A model generated the notes under the pieces. The model was not told the origin of the DNA. It saw only the letters and a program-made list of their open reading frames with translations, and ran no database searches. A DNA stretch of 64,000 bases from positions 1 to 64,000 of the forward strand of contig CAJNOL010001093.1 of NCBI GenBank assembly GCA_905250125.1, written 5' to 3'. The position numbers and the translations under genes were made by a program. This document shows, in pieces, positions 50,106-61,461 of the stretch; the stretch's first letter is position 1; each line of letters begins with the position of its first letter. This DNA comes from Rotaria sordida (taxonomy: Eukaryota > Rotifera > Eurotatoria > Philodinida > Philodinidae).

Positions 50106-52603
50106 TCACACAATAGTTTCATGTATTGACTCCATCATCATTATTTTTTTGAAGGTAAGATAATTATTATCAGGTATACAATTGTAATGTTCAATATGAT
50201 GTCCATCATTAGTAATGAAATCAAAATGTTCGCAATATACTTGATCGTTTGTCTCGTATTGATAACAATGAATAGTAATACAACATGATCCATACATGTC
50301 AGGATTAAGCATTTGATATGTTTGATTGAATTTAGGAATCATCCATGTGACTTGATTTTCTTCAAATAATTGCTCAATAGGTGGATTTTGTCGCAAATTA
50401 ATTAAAAGAGCTGGAAAGAATTTTAGAACAAGTCTTCCATGAAGTATACGAATAATTCCATATGCATCACCGTGATTATGTACAGGACTATAATGACCAG
50501 GTGGCCATATTTTCATTACACATGGATGTATAAGCTTACTGTTTTCGAGTTGATCCACTGATATACATAGATAGGTAGTCTCTAATCTGGGTTTTCCAAA
50601 TTGATTTATTTTCTCTTTAAGTTTTCGATAACACCATCCATATGGACTTCTGATGCTATGTTCAATAGTCTCAATAAAATTCGGAAAGCTATTATCTTTT
50701 AGAGTGAAATTAATGACTTCACGGTAAAGGTTTCGACATGGGTTTTTTAGTAAAGATTCTAAGACACCGTTAATGTTTGCAGGATGGGTCGGCGAGAATT
50801 CGTGTGGTGAAATAACTAATAAAGGAGGATCAAAAATCACTGGTTCTGCACCAATGAAAATCCTCAGCTTGTCTTTAAGATGTTCCTAAATAAATACGAA
50901 ATAACAGTAAAGATAATTTTCATTGAAAGATGGTTTAAATGGGATTGTTAAGACAAGAAGAGATTGAACCATGGAACACAACTTAGTAGACTTCTAATCG
51001 AAACAACATCTGAAGGTATAGAAAAATTCTATTGTCTTTTTAATGATGCTCCTTTTTTTTTGTTCGTTATGATATCAATTAAAGAGTGAGAAGATTTTCA
51101 AAAAATAGAACACGGTTTGCGCAAACAGTGAATATTGAGAGAATTTTTTTTCTCGCTTCCTATGTTATATTGTAAGTGCCACCACCTTTATTTTTGGTAT
51201 ATTCTATGTCAATCAATAAATTTTAACAGTTGTTCATCACTCTTAAAGTCAAAGAAAATTTCGTATTGGAAATTCGATCACTACCAAAAAAGTGTCGTTT
51301 TGGTTTTTCTACTCTGTCCTGTAACTCGAACAACTAGTGTTACTTATAATTACACGAGAATAACATGATTTTCCTTGAAGTAACTATATCGCAGCATACG
51401 AAAGCAATGGGAAGATAAAATAACAATGAAATTACATTATGTCTTGTCTAGGAAAAGAATTTCAGTTCTTGAAGACTTTTCATTTATTTCAAGAAATCTA
51501 ACATTAGTTCACTTTGTATGCAATTGTTCAGAATGGAACTAATCAAAATTTTCTGAAAAATTTTGCATCACATTTTGCAGAAGTAAAGTGGAAAAACTTA
51601 CCATAATTTTATTATCTATACTGTTGTTAATTTTCATGTGTAAGTATGAAATACTTTCAATGAAAGCTTTATCCCGTTCTTCAAAATATGCCTCAAGTAT
51701 TTTAAACTTTGGCCGAATTTCACCAATTCCATACTGGATCATTCGATGTTCACCGTAGAAAGTAAGCCAATAACAGTGCCAATGGTTATCATCCATTTGT
51801 AGTACTTGATGTGGTTCTGTTGTATTATCTCGTACACGTAATATATGTCCATCCTGAGCACTGACTGTACCAAGTTGTGCTTCACGAGTATCGATTTTTA
51901 ATACAATTGCATAACTATTTCTAGCATTATCGTTCGGATCCTGTTTATTTGATATTCGTAACTCAAATGGAATTGATTCATGTTGCCAGATTTCAATTGT
52001 TCCTTGTCCTTTTATTGGTAATGATGTAGTGCAACTACTCGTTTGCCATGGAAACCAAGAAATATTTGGCTGACAGTAAGATTTAATCTCATTCTTACAA
52101 AGGCAATGAATTTTAACAGCCACACTTTTTGGTGCTGGTACTATATCATTGCCAGAAGTACTGTTCAGTTGAGATCGACGAGTTTCTTCATCAAGATTCT
52201 GACACATTTGATCAAATAATTGTACAGGATCATCGAATACACCACGAACCTTTTTATAATTGATCTTCCAAATTTCGTACTTTTCTTTTTTGTTACAATA
52301 TATATAAATCGAATGAAGTTGCGAAAGATCGTGCAAGTCATTAATAATATCTGCACCAAGACGACCCGATGAGATAAGTACAATATTTTTTTTTGAATCT
52401 GCTTGTTTTATGAACTGATAACATTCGTCTGTTCTATCATAAAATTTCCAGTCGTATGGAGTAACTGAAGTTTCAGTACAACATTGATCTCTGAATTTTT
52501 CAAAGTCTTTTGAAGATGTATCTAACCAGAGAAAAAACATATTTGAAGGTATAATAGTCGTTTTTCGTAGTCGTATGAAGCCAAATACAGATTCTTCAGC
52601 CAT
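50106..52603 (-). CDS. Fusion: shared N-domain, beta-rich region and cysteine dioxygenase
   Basis: Two exons, 52603-51602 and 50885-50106. The first ends ATTATG|GTAAGT and the second begins after TTATTTAG; both are phase 0, giving 593 residues. Residues ~20-130 (MFFLWLDTSS ... NIVLISSGRLG ... LHSIYIYC ... VRGVFDD) match the N-terminal domain of the two ART-TPR proteins. Residues ~180-310 are a beta-rich region (SYAIVLKID ... HWHCYWLTFYGEH ... YGIGE) that I cannot name; it recalls FAMeT-type domains only weakly. Residues ~340-570 are a cysteine dioxygenase-type cupin: WPPGHYSPVHNHGD with His470 and His472, and His540 in TIHCYQYE, as the three iron ligands. This enzyme class oxidises cysteine to cysteine sulfinate with O2. 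If the intron is not used, the first exon would stop 20 codons later and the dioxygenase would lack a Met start (its frame otherwise opens with GTG at 50840), which favours the fusion. Confidence 0.75.
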
Positions 52604-53559
52604 TGTAAATTTTTCAATGATGATTCAAACAACTAATATCAAGAAAGAAAACATCTATGTTATTGATAGTTCTGATAAACTTACTCATAAAAAAACTTTC
52701 TCAACTAATGCCTATGATTGTGCTTGTAGTTCGCAGATCGGTAGAATTTAAGATACAGACAAAATCCTAGCAGATTTTATTCTATCGATCTCTAGCGTAC
52801 AAGAAACAAATACTAGCAGCTTCTCGATAAACAGTATCAATGTCTCATAAGTGTATTTCATTTTTCAAAGTTAAATGAATTTCTGGAAGAGAATACGATG
52901 TGTTTCAGATTACAAGAATTCTAAGTATTCTATGAGTAAATTTTGATCAAAATAAGATAGAAATCTACAAGTTCCGGAAGAATTGAACAGAATACAATAA
53001 GAACTATTGATCCATGTGAAGATTGATACGTCAAATAAGACATGTCTACATCATGTTTTCTTTTATACATTCATGTAAAATTCTGTAAATAAACTTAAAA
53101 ACTACTTCTTTTCAAAATCTTACTTCCTTTTTCTTTGGAAATTATTCGTTTTTCACAAGGAATAAATCGAATCAAATGAGTGGGATCATCTATCACCCTA
53201 TAAAGAATATTTATTCTTCGTATACATTTGTATCTATTCTCTGAACTTACAAGTCACATGCAACAAACAATGTGTAAAATGTAATGTAATGAATACGAAC
53301 TTGAAAGTTTGTACAGGTGAACAACGTAATATTAATTCACCAATTATTAATATAAATAGTTTTCTTTGTTTGTCTATTTTATCTACAATAAAATAAAATG
53401 AATTTTATACAACTGGATCTAAATTAATCATATTAATTAAAGAAATATAAACAAAAATCCTGCAATAAAAATATGAAAAAAAGAAACTTGAATATATTCC
53501 TCTGAGAGTTCTTTGGCTTACTATATATACAAAACCTTGAAAAAATATAGTGTGTATCT
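52604..53559. other. Intergenic, nothing recognised
   Basis: About 950 bp of AT-rich DNA between two minus-strand genes. It should contain the promoter of the dioxygenase fusion and the 3' UTR of the ART-TPR gene. No motif identified. Confidence 0.5.
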
Positions 53560-55728
53560 TCAAACTTGTGAACAAACTTGTAAGTAGCTATCGATTATGT
53601 GATCATATCTGGTACATTTTAGATTTTTTTCACTGATACTAATATTTATATGACCGGGTGGCAAGACATGTCGATATGACTTTAATGCTTTTTCATGATA
53701 GCGTTGAGCTTCTTCGATATTGTTGAGCTGTAGAAAAACTAATCCCATACCACTCCAACAGTAAGCCATACATGGATGATGTTGAGGTAGAATATCATGA
53801 AAAATAGCTTCAGCTTGTTGATATAACTTGAGAGCTTGTTCAGGTTCACCTTGTTTACGTCTTGCATCACCCATTTCACTAAGTATAATTCCTAGACGTT
53901 GATGTCGATCGGGCAAATGAAGATGAAGAATTTTCAATGCACGTTCATAGCATGTATTTGACTCATTATATTGTTGTCGTTCCAAATAATATCTGCCCAT
54001 ATATGTGTACGTTTGTGCATTAGCAAGGTCGTTAGATCCAAGTTTTTCTTTGCAGATAGACTCGGCTTTTGTATAAAATTCAATGGCTTCATCCAATTCT
54101 CCATTATCTTGATAAACCCAACCAAGTGCATTTAATGTACGTACCATATCGCGCTGTTTCGATGAAACCAATTCCTGATACACAAGAGCTTCACGAAAGT
54201 TCTTTTCAGCCGAATCAAGATCTCCTTGAAAGGTATAGGTCAATCCTAGATTATAATGAAAAGCTGGTAAATCAGGATGATTATTATCACGACAACGTTC
54301 AATCAAATCTTCGAAGTAACGTTGAGCTGTAACATATTTACCCATGTCGATAAGTAACGTTCCAAATATAACTTTTTCACTAGTTTCGTTCAGCTCACGA
54401 CAAAGCAATTTCATATATTCTGAGAAAGCGTGTGATCCAGCATTTGTAGCTGTTGCTTTTATATGCCAGATATTACTTGTTTTATTAAGTGTTACATCAA
54501 CAATACGAAAAGCACTTCCGATATTGAAGATCACCTCTTCTTCTTCAGGATGTTCACTATATGGCGTTATAGAAGCAAAGATGATATCATCGATGCGACA
54601 GTCTGCTTCAATTATCCATAATACTTTCTGCGTGTCAGATCCACGATGTGAATCACGCGATAAAAACTCATCGGCTACCCATTGTTGCATGCTTGTTGAA
54701 ATAAATCCATTTATACTAGTCATCTCACCAATTGTATCTCGTAACTTATCCAATTCTTTTAAAGTCATATGACAACCTCGATAGAGTTTTAAAACAGGTG
54801 ATTTTTGATGTTGAATACGGAGTTTTTTGTGTTCATTTGTCAATTGTCGACATAAATCCGATATATAAAAACGAAAAATATACAGTGCCTCAATATCTTC
54901 TGTTCGTAGAGCGGCATTTATCAATTTATAGACAAACGACTGACGTGTATACCAATTAATCGCATCGGAAGGTTTATAAGTTTTCTCGAATTCATCCATA
55001 TCCACACAGAACTTTTGTTGTTGAGCATTTCGTGCATAATGTTGCCTACATTGATCGATCATCTGTTTCATGTCGCTTGCATCATATTTGATCTTCATAA
55101 GTACTTTCTGTAGTAATTGAAACCAAAGGAAAGATGCTGCATCATATGTTAGATCTCTAATAGCAGTTTGTTTTTGTGTAAAGAAATTGAAAATTGGTGC
55201 CCGAATATGATAATTATTGAGTTCAATTTCAAGAGATAATTGTAATGAATCTTGTTCTTGAAAAACACCAATCACATAAGGAGAGTATTCGATAATGAGA
55301 TGTTCATATTGTTCTGGACGAGCACAAAAAATAAAGACAGAATCAATCGCTGGTAACTTGTTCAATTCAGATAAAATAGGAGTGCTAAATTTACCAGAGA
55401 CAATAAGGAAAACACGAGATTTCTTATTATTAATTGTGCTCAAAGCATTCAAACAGTTCTTCACATCGTCAAATGTAAGTACAGGTAGGTGAATTTTGTC
55501 TAGCATTAATTTTGTTGTATCAGCATCACTCGATCTCAAATTAGCTCCTGCATCTAACCAAACGATAGTAACACCATCAGGTAAATCCAACGGTTTAGAT
55601 GATGTTGGTGTAAATTTCGTTTCATTTAATTGAAATGTAGGAGAATTTGGAGTTGTGGGTAATATATTTTCTTTCGATAATGCGCGAGTTTTCAGTCTGT
55701 CAATAGCTTTGCTGGCTTTTTTTCCCAT
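53560..55728 (-). CDS. Arginine ADP-ribosyltransferase with novel N-domain and TPR repeats
   Basis: A single frame of 722 residues without introns. The N-terminus MGKKASKA could be N-myristoylated (Gly2, Ser6, Lys7). Residues ~52-165 are the shared alpha/beta domain (VTIVWLDAGA ... RVFLIVSGKFS ... IDSVFIFCARPEQYE ... VIGVFQE). The ART domain (~195-430) has R317 in LYRGC, S344 in FISTS and E396-x-E398 in PEEEEVIF, so it is predicted active on arginine. Residues ~455-710 are six TPR units of kinesin-light-chain type (for example RTLNALGWVYQDNGELDEAIEFY). Layout and length match the gene at 42172, but that copy is on the other strand and has a 46 bp intron after its N-domain, so the two have been separate for some time. 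The substrate is unknown. Cytosolic or membrane-tethered location is inferred. Confidence 0.92.
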   Translation of the reverse strand: MGKKASKAIDRLKTRALSKENILPTTPNSPTFQLNETKFTPTSSKPLDLPDGVTIVWLDAGANLRSSDADTTKLMLDKIHLPVLTFDDVKNCLNALSTINNKKSRVFLIVSGKFSTPILSELNKLPAIDSVFIFCARPEQYEHLIIEYSPYVIGVFQEQDSLQLSLEIELNNYHIRAPIFNFFTQKQTAIRDLTYDAASFLWFQLLQKVLMKIKYDASDMKQMIDQCRQHYARNAQQQKFCVDMDEFEKTYKPSDAINWYTRQSFVYKLINAALRTEDIEALYIFRFYISDLCRQLTNEHKKLRIQHQKSPVLKLYRGCHMTLKELDKLRDTIGEMTSINGFISTSMQQWVADEFLSRDSHRGSDTQKVLWIIEADCRIDDIIFASITPYSEHPEEEEVIFNIGSAFRIVDVTLNKTSNIWHIKATATNAGSHAFSEYMKLLCRELNETSEKVIFGTLLIDMGKYVTAQRYFEDLIERCRDNNHPDLPAFHYNLGLTYTFQGDLDSAEKNFREALVYQELVSSKQRDMVRTLNALGWVYQDNGELDEAIEFYTKAESICKEKLGSNDLANAQTYTYMGRYYLERQQYNESNTCYERALKILHLHLPDRHQRLGIILSEMGDARRKQGEPEQALKLYQQAEAIFHDILPQHHPCMAYCWSGMGLVFLQLNNIEEAQRYHEKALKSYRHVLPPGHINISISEKNLKCTRYDHIIDSYLQVCSQV

Positions 55729-58577
55729 ATTATATTAAATTGTATTCAGAGTTTGTTTATTCCAAGGAAGAAATGTTCATCAAATGTTTTCTGAAAAGAA
55801 ATATGCATTGATGTGACAATTGTCTAATATTTTTTTTCTTTTTTTCAGATGTTGTCAATAAAATCTAGAATAGATTAGATCTATTTAGTAAATATTTATC
55901 ATTACGGTAAAACATGTACACTAAAACTGAAAATAACTTAATCGTTTTATTAATATTTATGTCTTGGCAAAACGTTAAAAAAAACTCTCATTACAGATCG
56001 CTTTCAAAGCTTAAATAGCATATTAATGATTATCTTATAAAATAAGTAATAATCTTTGTGACAAGTCTAGGAAAGTGATATGATATTTCAGGATATTACA
56101 CAACATTTGTTTTTTTTGTTTTTTGAAGAATTTTGAACAGCGAGCAATGGATCAGTCATAGTAGAATCGTCTTGAGATCTAAATATACATAAAAAACTAT
56201 ATCTATTTTAAATTGAGTATTGATATATGTGATAGTTATCTGGTTAAACATGAAACCAATATCAATTCTCATGTCATAGTAAACGATCGCAAACTGACAC
56301 TTAACTACAGTTTAACTTCTAATTGATTGAACAAGTCATTGGCTAACTGCCAAAAGACTATCAGCTTATTCGTATGACCGTCGATCTTGAGGCTGTAAAA
56401 TCTCAAGAACAGAACAACTAATCACTGTTAATCAACAATTCTTGGATTGATTATTACAATAGGAAACTATACTCTCCAGTTTTAAAAAGCTCGACGTACA
56501 CAACCTTTGCTTGATAGAATTAATGTTAATGTAATTTTTCTTTTTAAATTTTCAATCAAACTACGATAGTTCCCATCTAAGAATAAATTCGAAAAGTAAA
56601 TTCTCCTTTGATAAGTTAATAACTTATTGTACAATATTTTGAAATCCGTATTCGTAACGTCTGTGTGGATTGAATACACCTAGAAAGGGGATCAAGCAAG
56701 AATTGCATGTTGCTGAAGTAGAATGTAAGTAGTACGGATAACATGAAATTACACTCGTGTAATGAACTTTCGATGACACATTTATTCTACAATCGGCAAA
56801 GTTTCTTTAGCAATTGATTCAAAAGAAGAAAAAATAAAATAAAATCTTAACAGTAAATCTGGCGAAAAGTCCTATTAAAGAAAACTTAATCATACTATAA
56901 ATTAAGCATAAAAGACAGCAGAGATAGAACAAAGTGAATAGTTGTCTCTGAAAGACTAGATTATCTATTGATGATATACTTCCGAGAGGCAACTAGCATC
57001 GATAAATATCAATTCATTCCGTTTCTGTTCGACATTAATACGAATTTTACACAACTTGTCCTACTAATATATCGGCCGAAAACGATAATTACAATCTCCT
57101 CAGCTGATCGGAACAGATAGCGTATGCTATTGTTTTAAACAATTGGCGATCATAAAAGACTATAATTGGAAGTTTTCATGTGCACTTCATTACAAACGTA
57201 TTTTTTATTGTGCGATTTACGATATTGTGAAATACAGCCGTAATACAATGTTTATGGAATAACAAAGAAACCATAAAAAGTCGTTTGCGACCACGCTTAT
57301 TCGATCTAGCGATCAATTACTCTTATATCTACTTTTTTTTATCTTGGTCTTCCTGAAAATCTTTTCTTCAAATTGAATTAAACAAGTACTATTAAAACAA
57401 ATACGTAAATATTACTATACTACACGTACTGGGTATATCTACTTTATCCAAGTGAGTCTTTCAGCGATGGAACTGCTGTGAAATCAGTTTATCGATATCT
57501 CAAACGATTAAGCAGATCCATGAAATTTCATCGTCATAATTGCGACTATGTTATCTAATTTTCAGTGAGCTTCGGATAGCATACAATACAGTCGGAACTG
57601 TAACGTTTAGTAGAAATATGAATTTCGTTATTTAAAAGTTGAGGCGAAAAAGAAGGAATTGCGAAGCAAAAATTGTATGCCATTAAAAAAAAGCTAAATT
57701 TATATTTTTTGACAACAGAAGAAAATAAACAGGATAGAAAATCTTATGTATAAATAAGACTAGTACAAAAAGATGAATAATGAAGAAAATATATATGTAT
57801 AGAATAAAACAAGATACACGAACAAAAGAGGATGAGCATTCGTAATTGACGTAAAACAGAAAATAAACATCTGACGACGACAAGAGTAGTCGTGCCTTCA
57901 TTGGTGTTTAGTAGAAGAATTTAGTACATCGAATGATGATATGATGTGAGTGAGAAGATAAGTAAACAGTTAAAAAAAAACATGTGCATATCAATGACGT
58001 AGTTTTGCAACGATAATTCGACATTTTGATGTGATATTATTTGAGCTGTAAGAGATTGTTTGTAATTCCGGTTACTGTGTATATTGTCTTAGATATTGTA
58101 CAACATTTTATTAACCGTATTAAGGCTATATTTTACGGTATTGTAAACAGTCAAACGTTCAATATTTCGTTGTTACACAATCTTTACTAATTGCTGCATA
58201 CGGTATAGTAATATATATTCGGAATATGGCACATCCAAAAACTTCCACTTCTAGTTATTTATACTCGCAAATTGTTTAAATCATCAGTAAAAGTTCTGCG
58301 TAGTGATTGCATATTTTCATCTATGGAGACTACAATGATCATCTGAAGAGTAAATCAGTCAGTCATATTCAGTGTAAAGTAATGTGGCTAACATCGATAC
58401 TGGCCCTTAAAACTGATATATTCATTGTAACTCGATTAAAATTTCAAGTTATAGATTTAATCATATGAAGAAGACGTGAAAAATAGAAATCAAACATATG
58501 TAGTTCATTTTATTACGGAGCATTCAATATGTAAGAACAATCATTCAACAGTCTCATTTTTTGATATTCTATAAACA

Positions 58578-58925
58578 TGGTTCCCGATTGTTTTGAAAAG
58601 TGGAGGGGGCTAAAAATTTGGCAGAAAGTCCAAAAATGTTGGCAGAAAGTGCCTTCATATGACTTTCTGGCATAAGTAAGCAGAAAGTACTAAAATTACA
58701 GACTTTCTGCCAGATTTCATCAGTAAAAGATGTTTTTGTTCGACTTTCTGTCAGAAAAAATGGCACAGAAAGCTTAAAAACTAGATTTTTGACGCAGTTT
58801 TTGAGGAAACTTTCAAAAGTTTCGCAGAAAGTTTTTTAAATTTTGCCAGAAAGTCATACGTGTTTTTAAACTTTGCGGGGGGCTAGACACCCCCAGCCCC
58901 CCCCCCCCCCTAATCGGTAACCCTG
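58578..58925. mobile_element. MITE with internal GCAGAAAGT iterations
   Basis: The left end ATGGTTCCCGATT and the right end (reverse complement AGGGTTACCGATTA) are short inverted repeats, followed inward by G-runs and GGGGGCTA on both sides. The interior contains about ten copies of CAGAAAGT or its complement ACTTTCTG in both orientations, an unusual internal minisatellite. There is a homopolymer run of 14 C near 58900. No coding capacity. Confidence 0.55.
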
Positions 58926-59112
58926 TCTATAAATAGAACATTGACTTTCTACTGTTGGAATATGAATAGTTTACGAATTCCAACCGTATATATAGTAAGC
59001 AATTCATTCATTTCTAAAAGCTGATTCTGGAAGATAGATCAGAACTCATGTCATCGATTATTTATCAAAATCGATATTTAAGTATGATTGTAAAAGACCA
59101 GCAAAAACTACC

Positions 59113-59757
59113 AGGCTTACGAGGGAAGGCCACCAATTGTCTCCTCGCTTTTGAGCTGAAACTCAGTGGACAATAGGTAATCGAACGTGCTGATTCCGAA
59201 TATCACAATGGTTTTTCCCCGCTTTCGATTTAAAGACCCGTTTTTTGAGGATCTTGGTTTTTCAACTGGAAAACCAATTTCACTAAAACATTTTCTTGAT
59301 CTGTCCAAATGAAAGAGCACGCCGTCAAACCTACAGAAAACAATTTTTCAAGGTTCTAAGCGAAGTTTTGAGCGAGTTTTCTGCGTCTAAAACTTAAAAC
59401 AGAACAGAAAGAAAAACAGTAGTTTTTCTTTTATAAATTGTGTAAGAATATAAGCGGTTTTTCCCTCTTTTTTTAAGTTTTAGACGCAGAAAACTCGCTC
59501 AAAACTTCGCTTAGAACCTTGAAAAATTGTTTTCTGTAGGTTTGACGACGTGTTCTTTCATTTGGACAGATCAAGAAAATGTTTTAGTGGAATTGGTTTT
59601 CCAGTTGAAAAACCAAGATCCTTAAAAAACGGGTCTTTAAATGGAAAGCGGGGAAAAATCATTGTGATATTCGGAATCAGCACGTTCGATTACCTATTGT
59701 CCACTGAGTTTCAGCTCAAAAGCGAGGAGACAGCTGGTGGCCTTCCCTCGTTAGTCT
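59113..59757. repeat. Inverted repeat with ~285 bp near-identical arms
   Basis: The left arm 59113-59396 and right arm 59473-59757 are inverted copies with only a few substitutions, around a ~76 bp loop. Each arm is open in the same frame reading outward from the centre (59320-59117 on -, 59550-59792 on +), giving two nearly identical 67- and 80-codon frames that begin around HLDRSRKCFS. They have no recognised domain; mirrored frames follow automatically from the inverted repeat. Probably a foldback element. Confidence 0.8.
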
Positions 59758-60123
59758 TGTTACATCGATTTTCTATTATTTTTTTTTTGTAATAAAACTA
59801 AACCAAAGATGAAACCAGCTTAGTTCGATTCTTGAAAAGCATGATTCGAATTCATCTCTTGACTAAAGATTACTTTTGTGACTCCACAACGCTGTAACAA
59901 ATATCAAAGGTGTAAATGCAACAGAAACTTGATGTTCTCCAAGATTGAAAATTTCTAATCCATTCAGACATGAACTGTATTAATCGTACAGTTAACTACA
60001 TGTAAGCTGCGATTGACCGATGATTTGCATATCATGAATACGCAAACATCTCAGACAAAATCTTTCCTCGTTTGTATCTGCTAGTTGGAAGTGACATTAA
60101 TTTTCCAATGAAATCTCAATAGA

Positions 60124-61461
60124 TTAAAATGACAGTACATTCCTTGAGGTCGAAAAACGACTTTTTTTAATCTCATCTAATATATTTATAATAAAACTTG
60201 TCATTGTTATATGAACATACGTGACGTTTGATCGTCGTTTTAGTAATGGTTCCAATGTTGGTATTGTTGTTGGAGAGATAGATGGTGAAGTCGATGAATG
60301 AGAATCACTAGTTATGAAAAAAATAAACGTTCTCATAAAATAATTTTTTTGTTGAAATGTTATGTTCATTATTATTACCTTGATGGAACGTATCCTAAAG
60401 TATCAGTGAATTGAAAACCAGTATATAATGTTGGATCATAACCATATTTGGTAGCTACTTCTTCATCGTCCATAAATTTTGCTCCTTGTTTCAAGTAGAA
60501 CTTAACAGCTGGTATATTTGCTCGTCGACACAAACCCCAGTAAGAAGTACCTGGTGGATAAATCGTACGCAAATGTAACAGAAGACGAGCTCCACAACCA
60601 CGACGTTTATTTTCAGCTTCGATTGCGCATTGAGCAATATAGACAGATTCATTTTCTTCTTCCTTTAAAGTTAAAAAACCAATAATACCTTGTGTCTTGT
60701 AATATTTGACAGTATCGGATGAACATAACATGAAACATCGACATTTTTTAGTAAGCATTTCTTCTTGCATTTCATTAAATGTTTCTTGTAACCATTCAAT
60801 AAGTGTCTTGTCTGATTTTAATTTAAGCTGAGCTGCAATTTCCTTGTAAAATTGGTCGAATGAATGCACAAAAAGTTTACGTAATATAGGTAAAATTGGA
60901 TCATGAGCCGAGCGTGGTAAAAATTCTCGTACAACAAGTTTGTCAACTGTTGGTTGAATGGTTATTTCTTGACTGGCTGTGAAATCATTGAAATAGGTAA
61001 ATTTTTATATCAAATCACTTCAATTTTACTTACGTTGAGTTTTTAATGATTGAGACTGGAGTTTTTTATCTAAACAATCATCCCAACGGGATAAATGTTT
61101 TTTTCGACCTATGTTTTAAAAATTAGAAATTATTCTTGAACTTTCAATTGTAAACGCTGACCTTCACTAGAACTTTGAGAAATATCTCTCAGATTAGTGA
61201 CATCCGAGTGAACATCATCGTGCATAGACCAACGAAATGAAGCCTCTGTGAAATAAGAAAAGTATATTGAAGATTTATGTCAGTTTTTAACAATTAATCT
61301 ATTGAATTATGAAAAAACAAAACAATATGATATAATATTGTTAACATACCATCAGTCGATCGGTCATGTTGTATATCATAATGATCATCATGTGAGAGTT
61401 GATCTAAAGCATCCGATGCCGTTGACGCTATTGAAGAGGGATAAGGTTGTTTTTCACTCAT
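60124..61461 (-). CDS. GNAT-family N-acetyltransferase, paralogue 1
   Basis: Five exons, 61461-61350, 61245-61162, 61108-61034, 60976-60379 and 60307-~60190, join in consistent phases; about 320-330 residues. The first three exons encode a Ser/Asp-rich leader with no motif. Exon 4 carries the acetyltransferase: a core strand IIGFLTLKEEE, motif A YIAQCAIEAENKRRGCGARLL (over 60600-60660; acetyl-CoA pyrophosphate loop RRGCGA) and motif B NIPAVKFYLKQGA. GNAT enzymes move an acetyl group from acetyl-CoA to an amine; the acceptor here is unknown. The last exon is Ser/Thr/Pro-rich. The end is uncertain: reading straight through stops at 60124, while splicing at GTATGT (~60219) would stop a few codons later. 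A second copy faces it at 62929. Confidence 0.85.

Larger units (their letters stand above)
55729..60123. other. Intergenic with two repeat elements
   Basis: No supported gene in 4.4 kb. It contains a G/C-ended MITE (58578-58925) and an inverted repeat (59113-59757). 55729-58570 shows only AT-rich sequence and short chance frames. Confidence 0.5.

Noticed and set aside
59117-59792. Two similar small proteins on opposite strands as a gene pair
   Set aside because: The similarity follows directly from the DNA inverted repeat; no independent evidence of coding.
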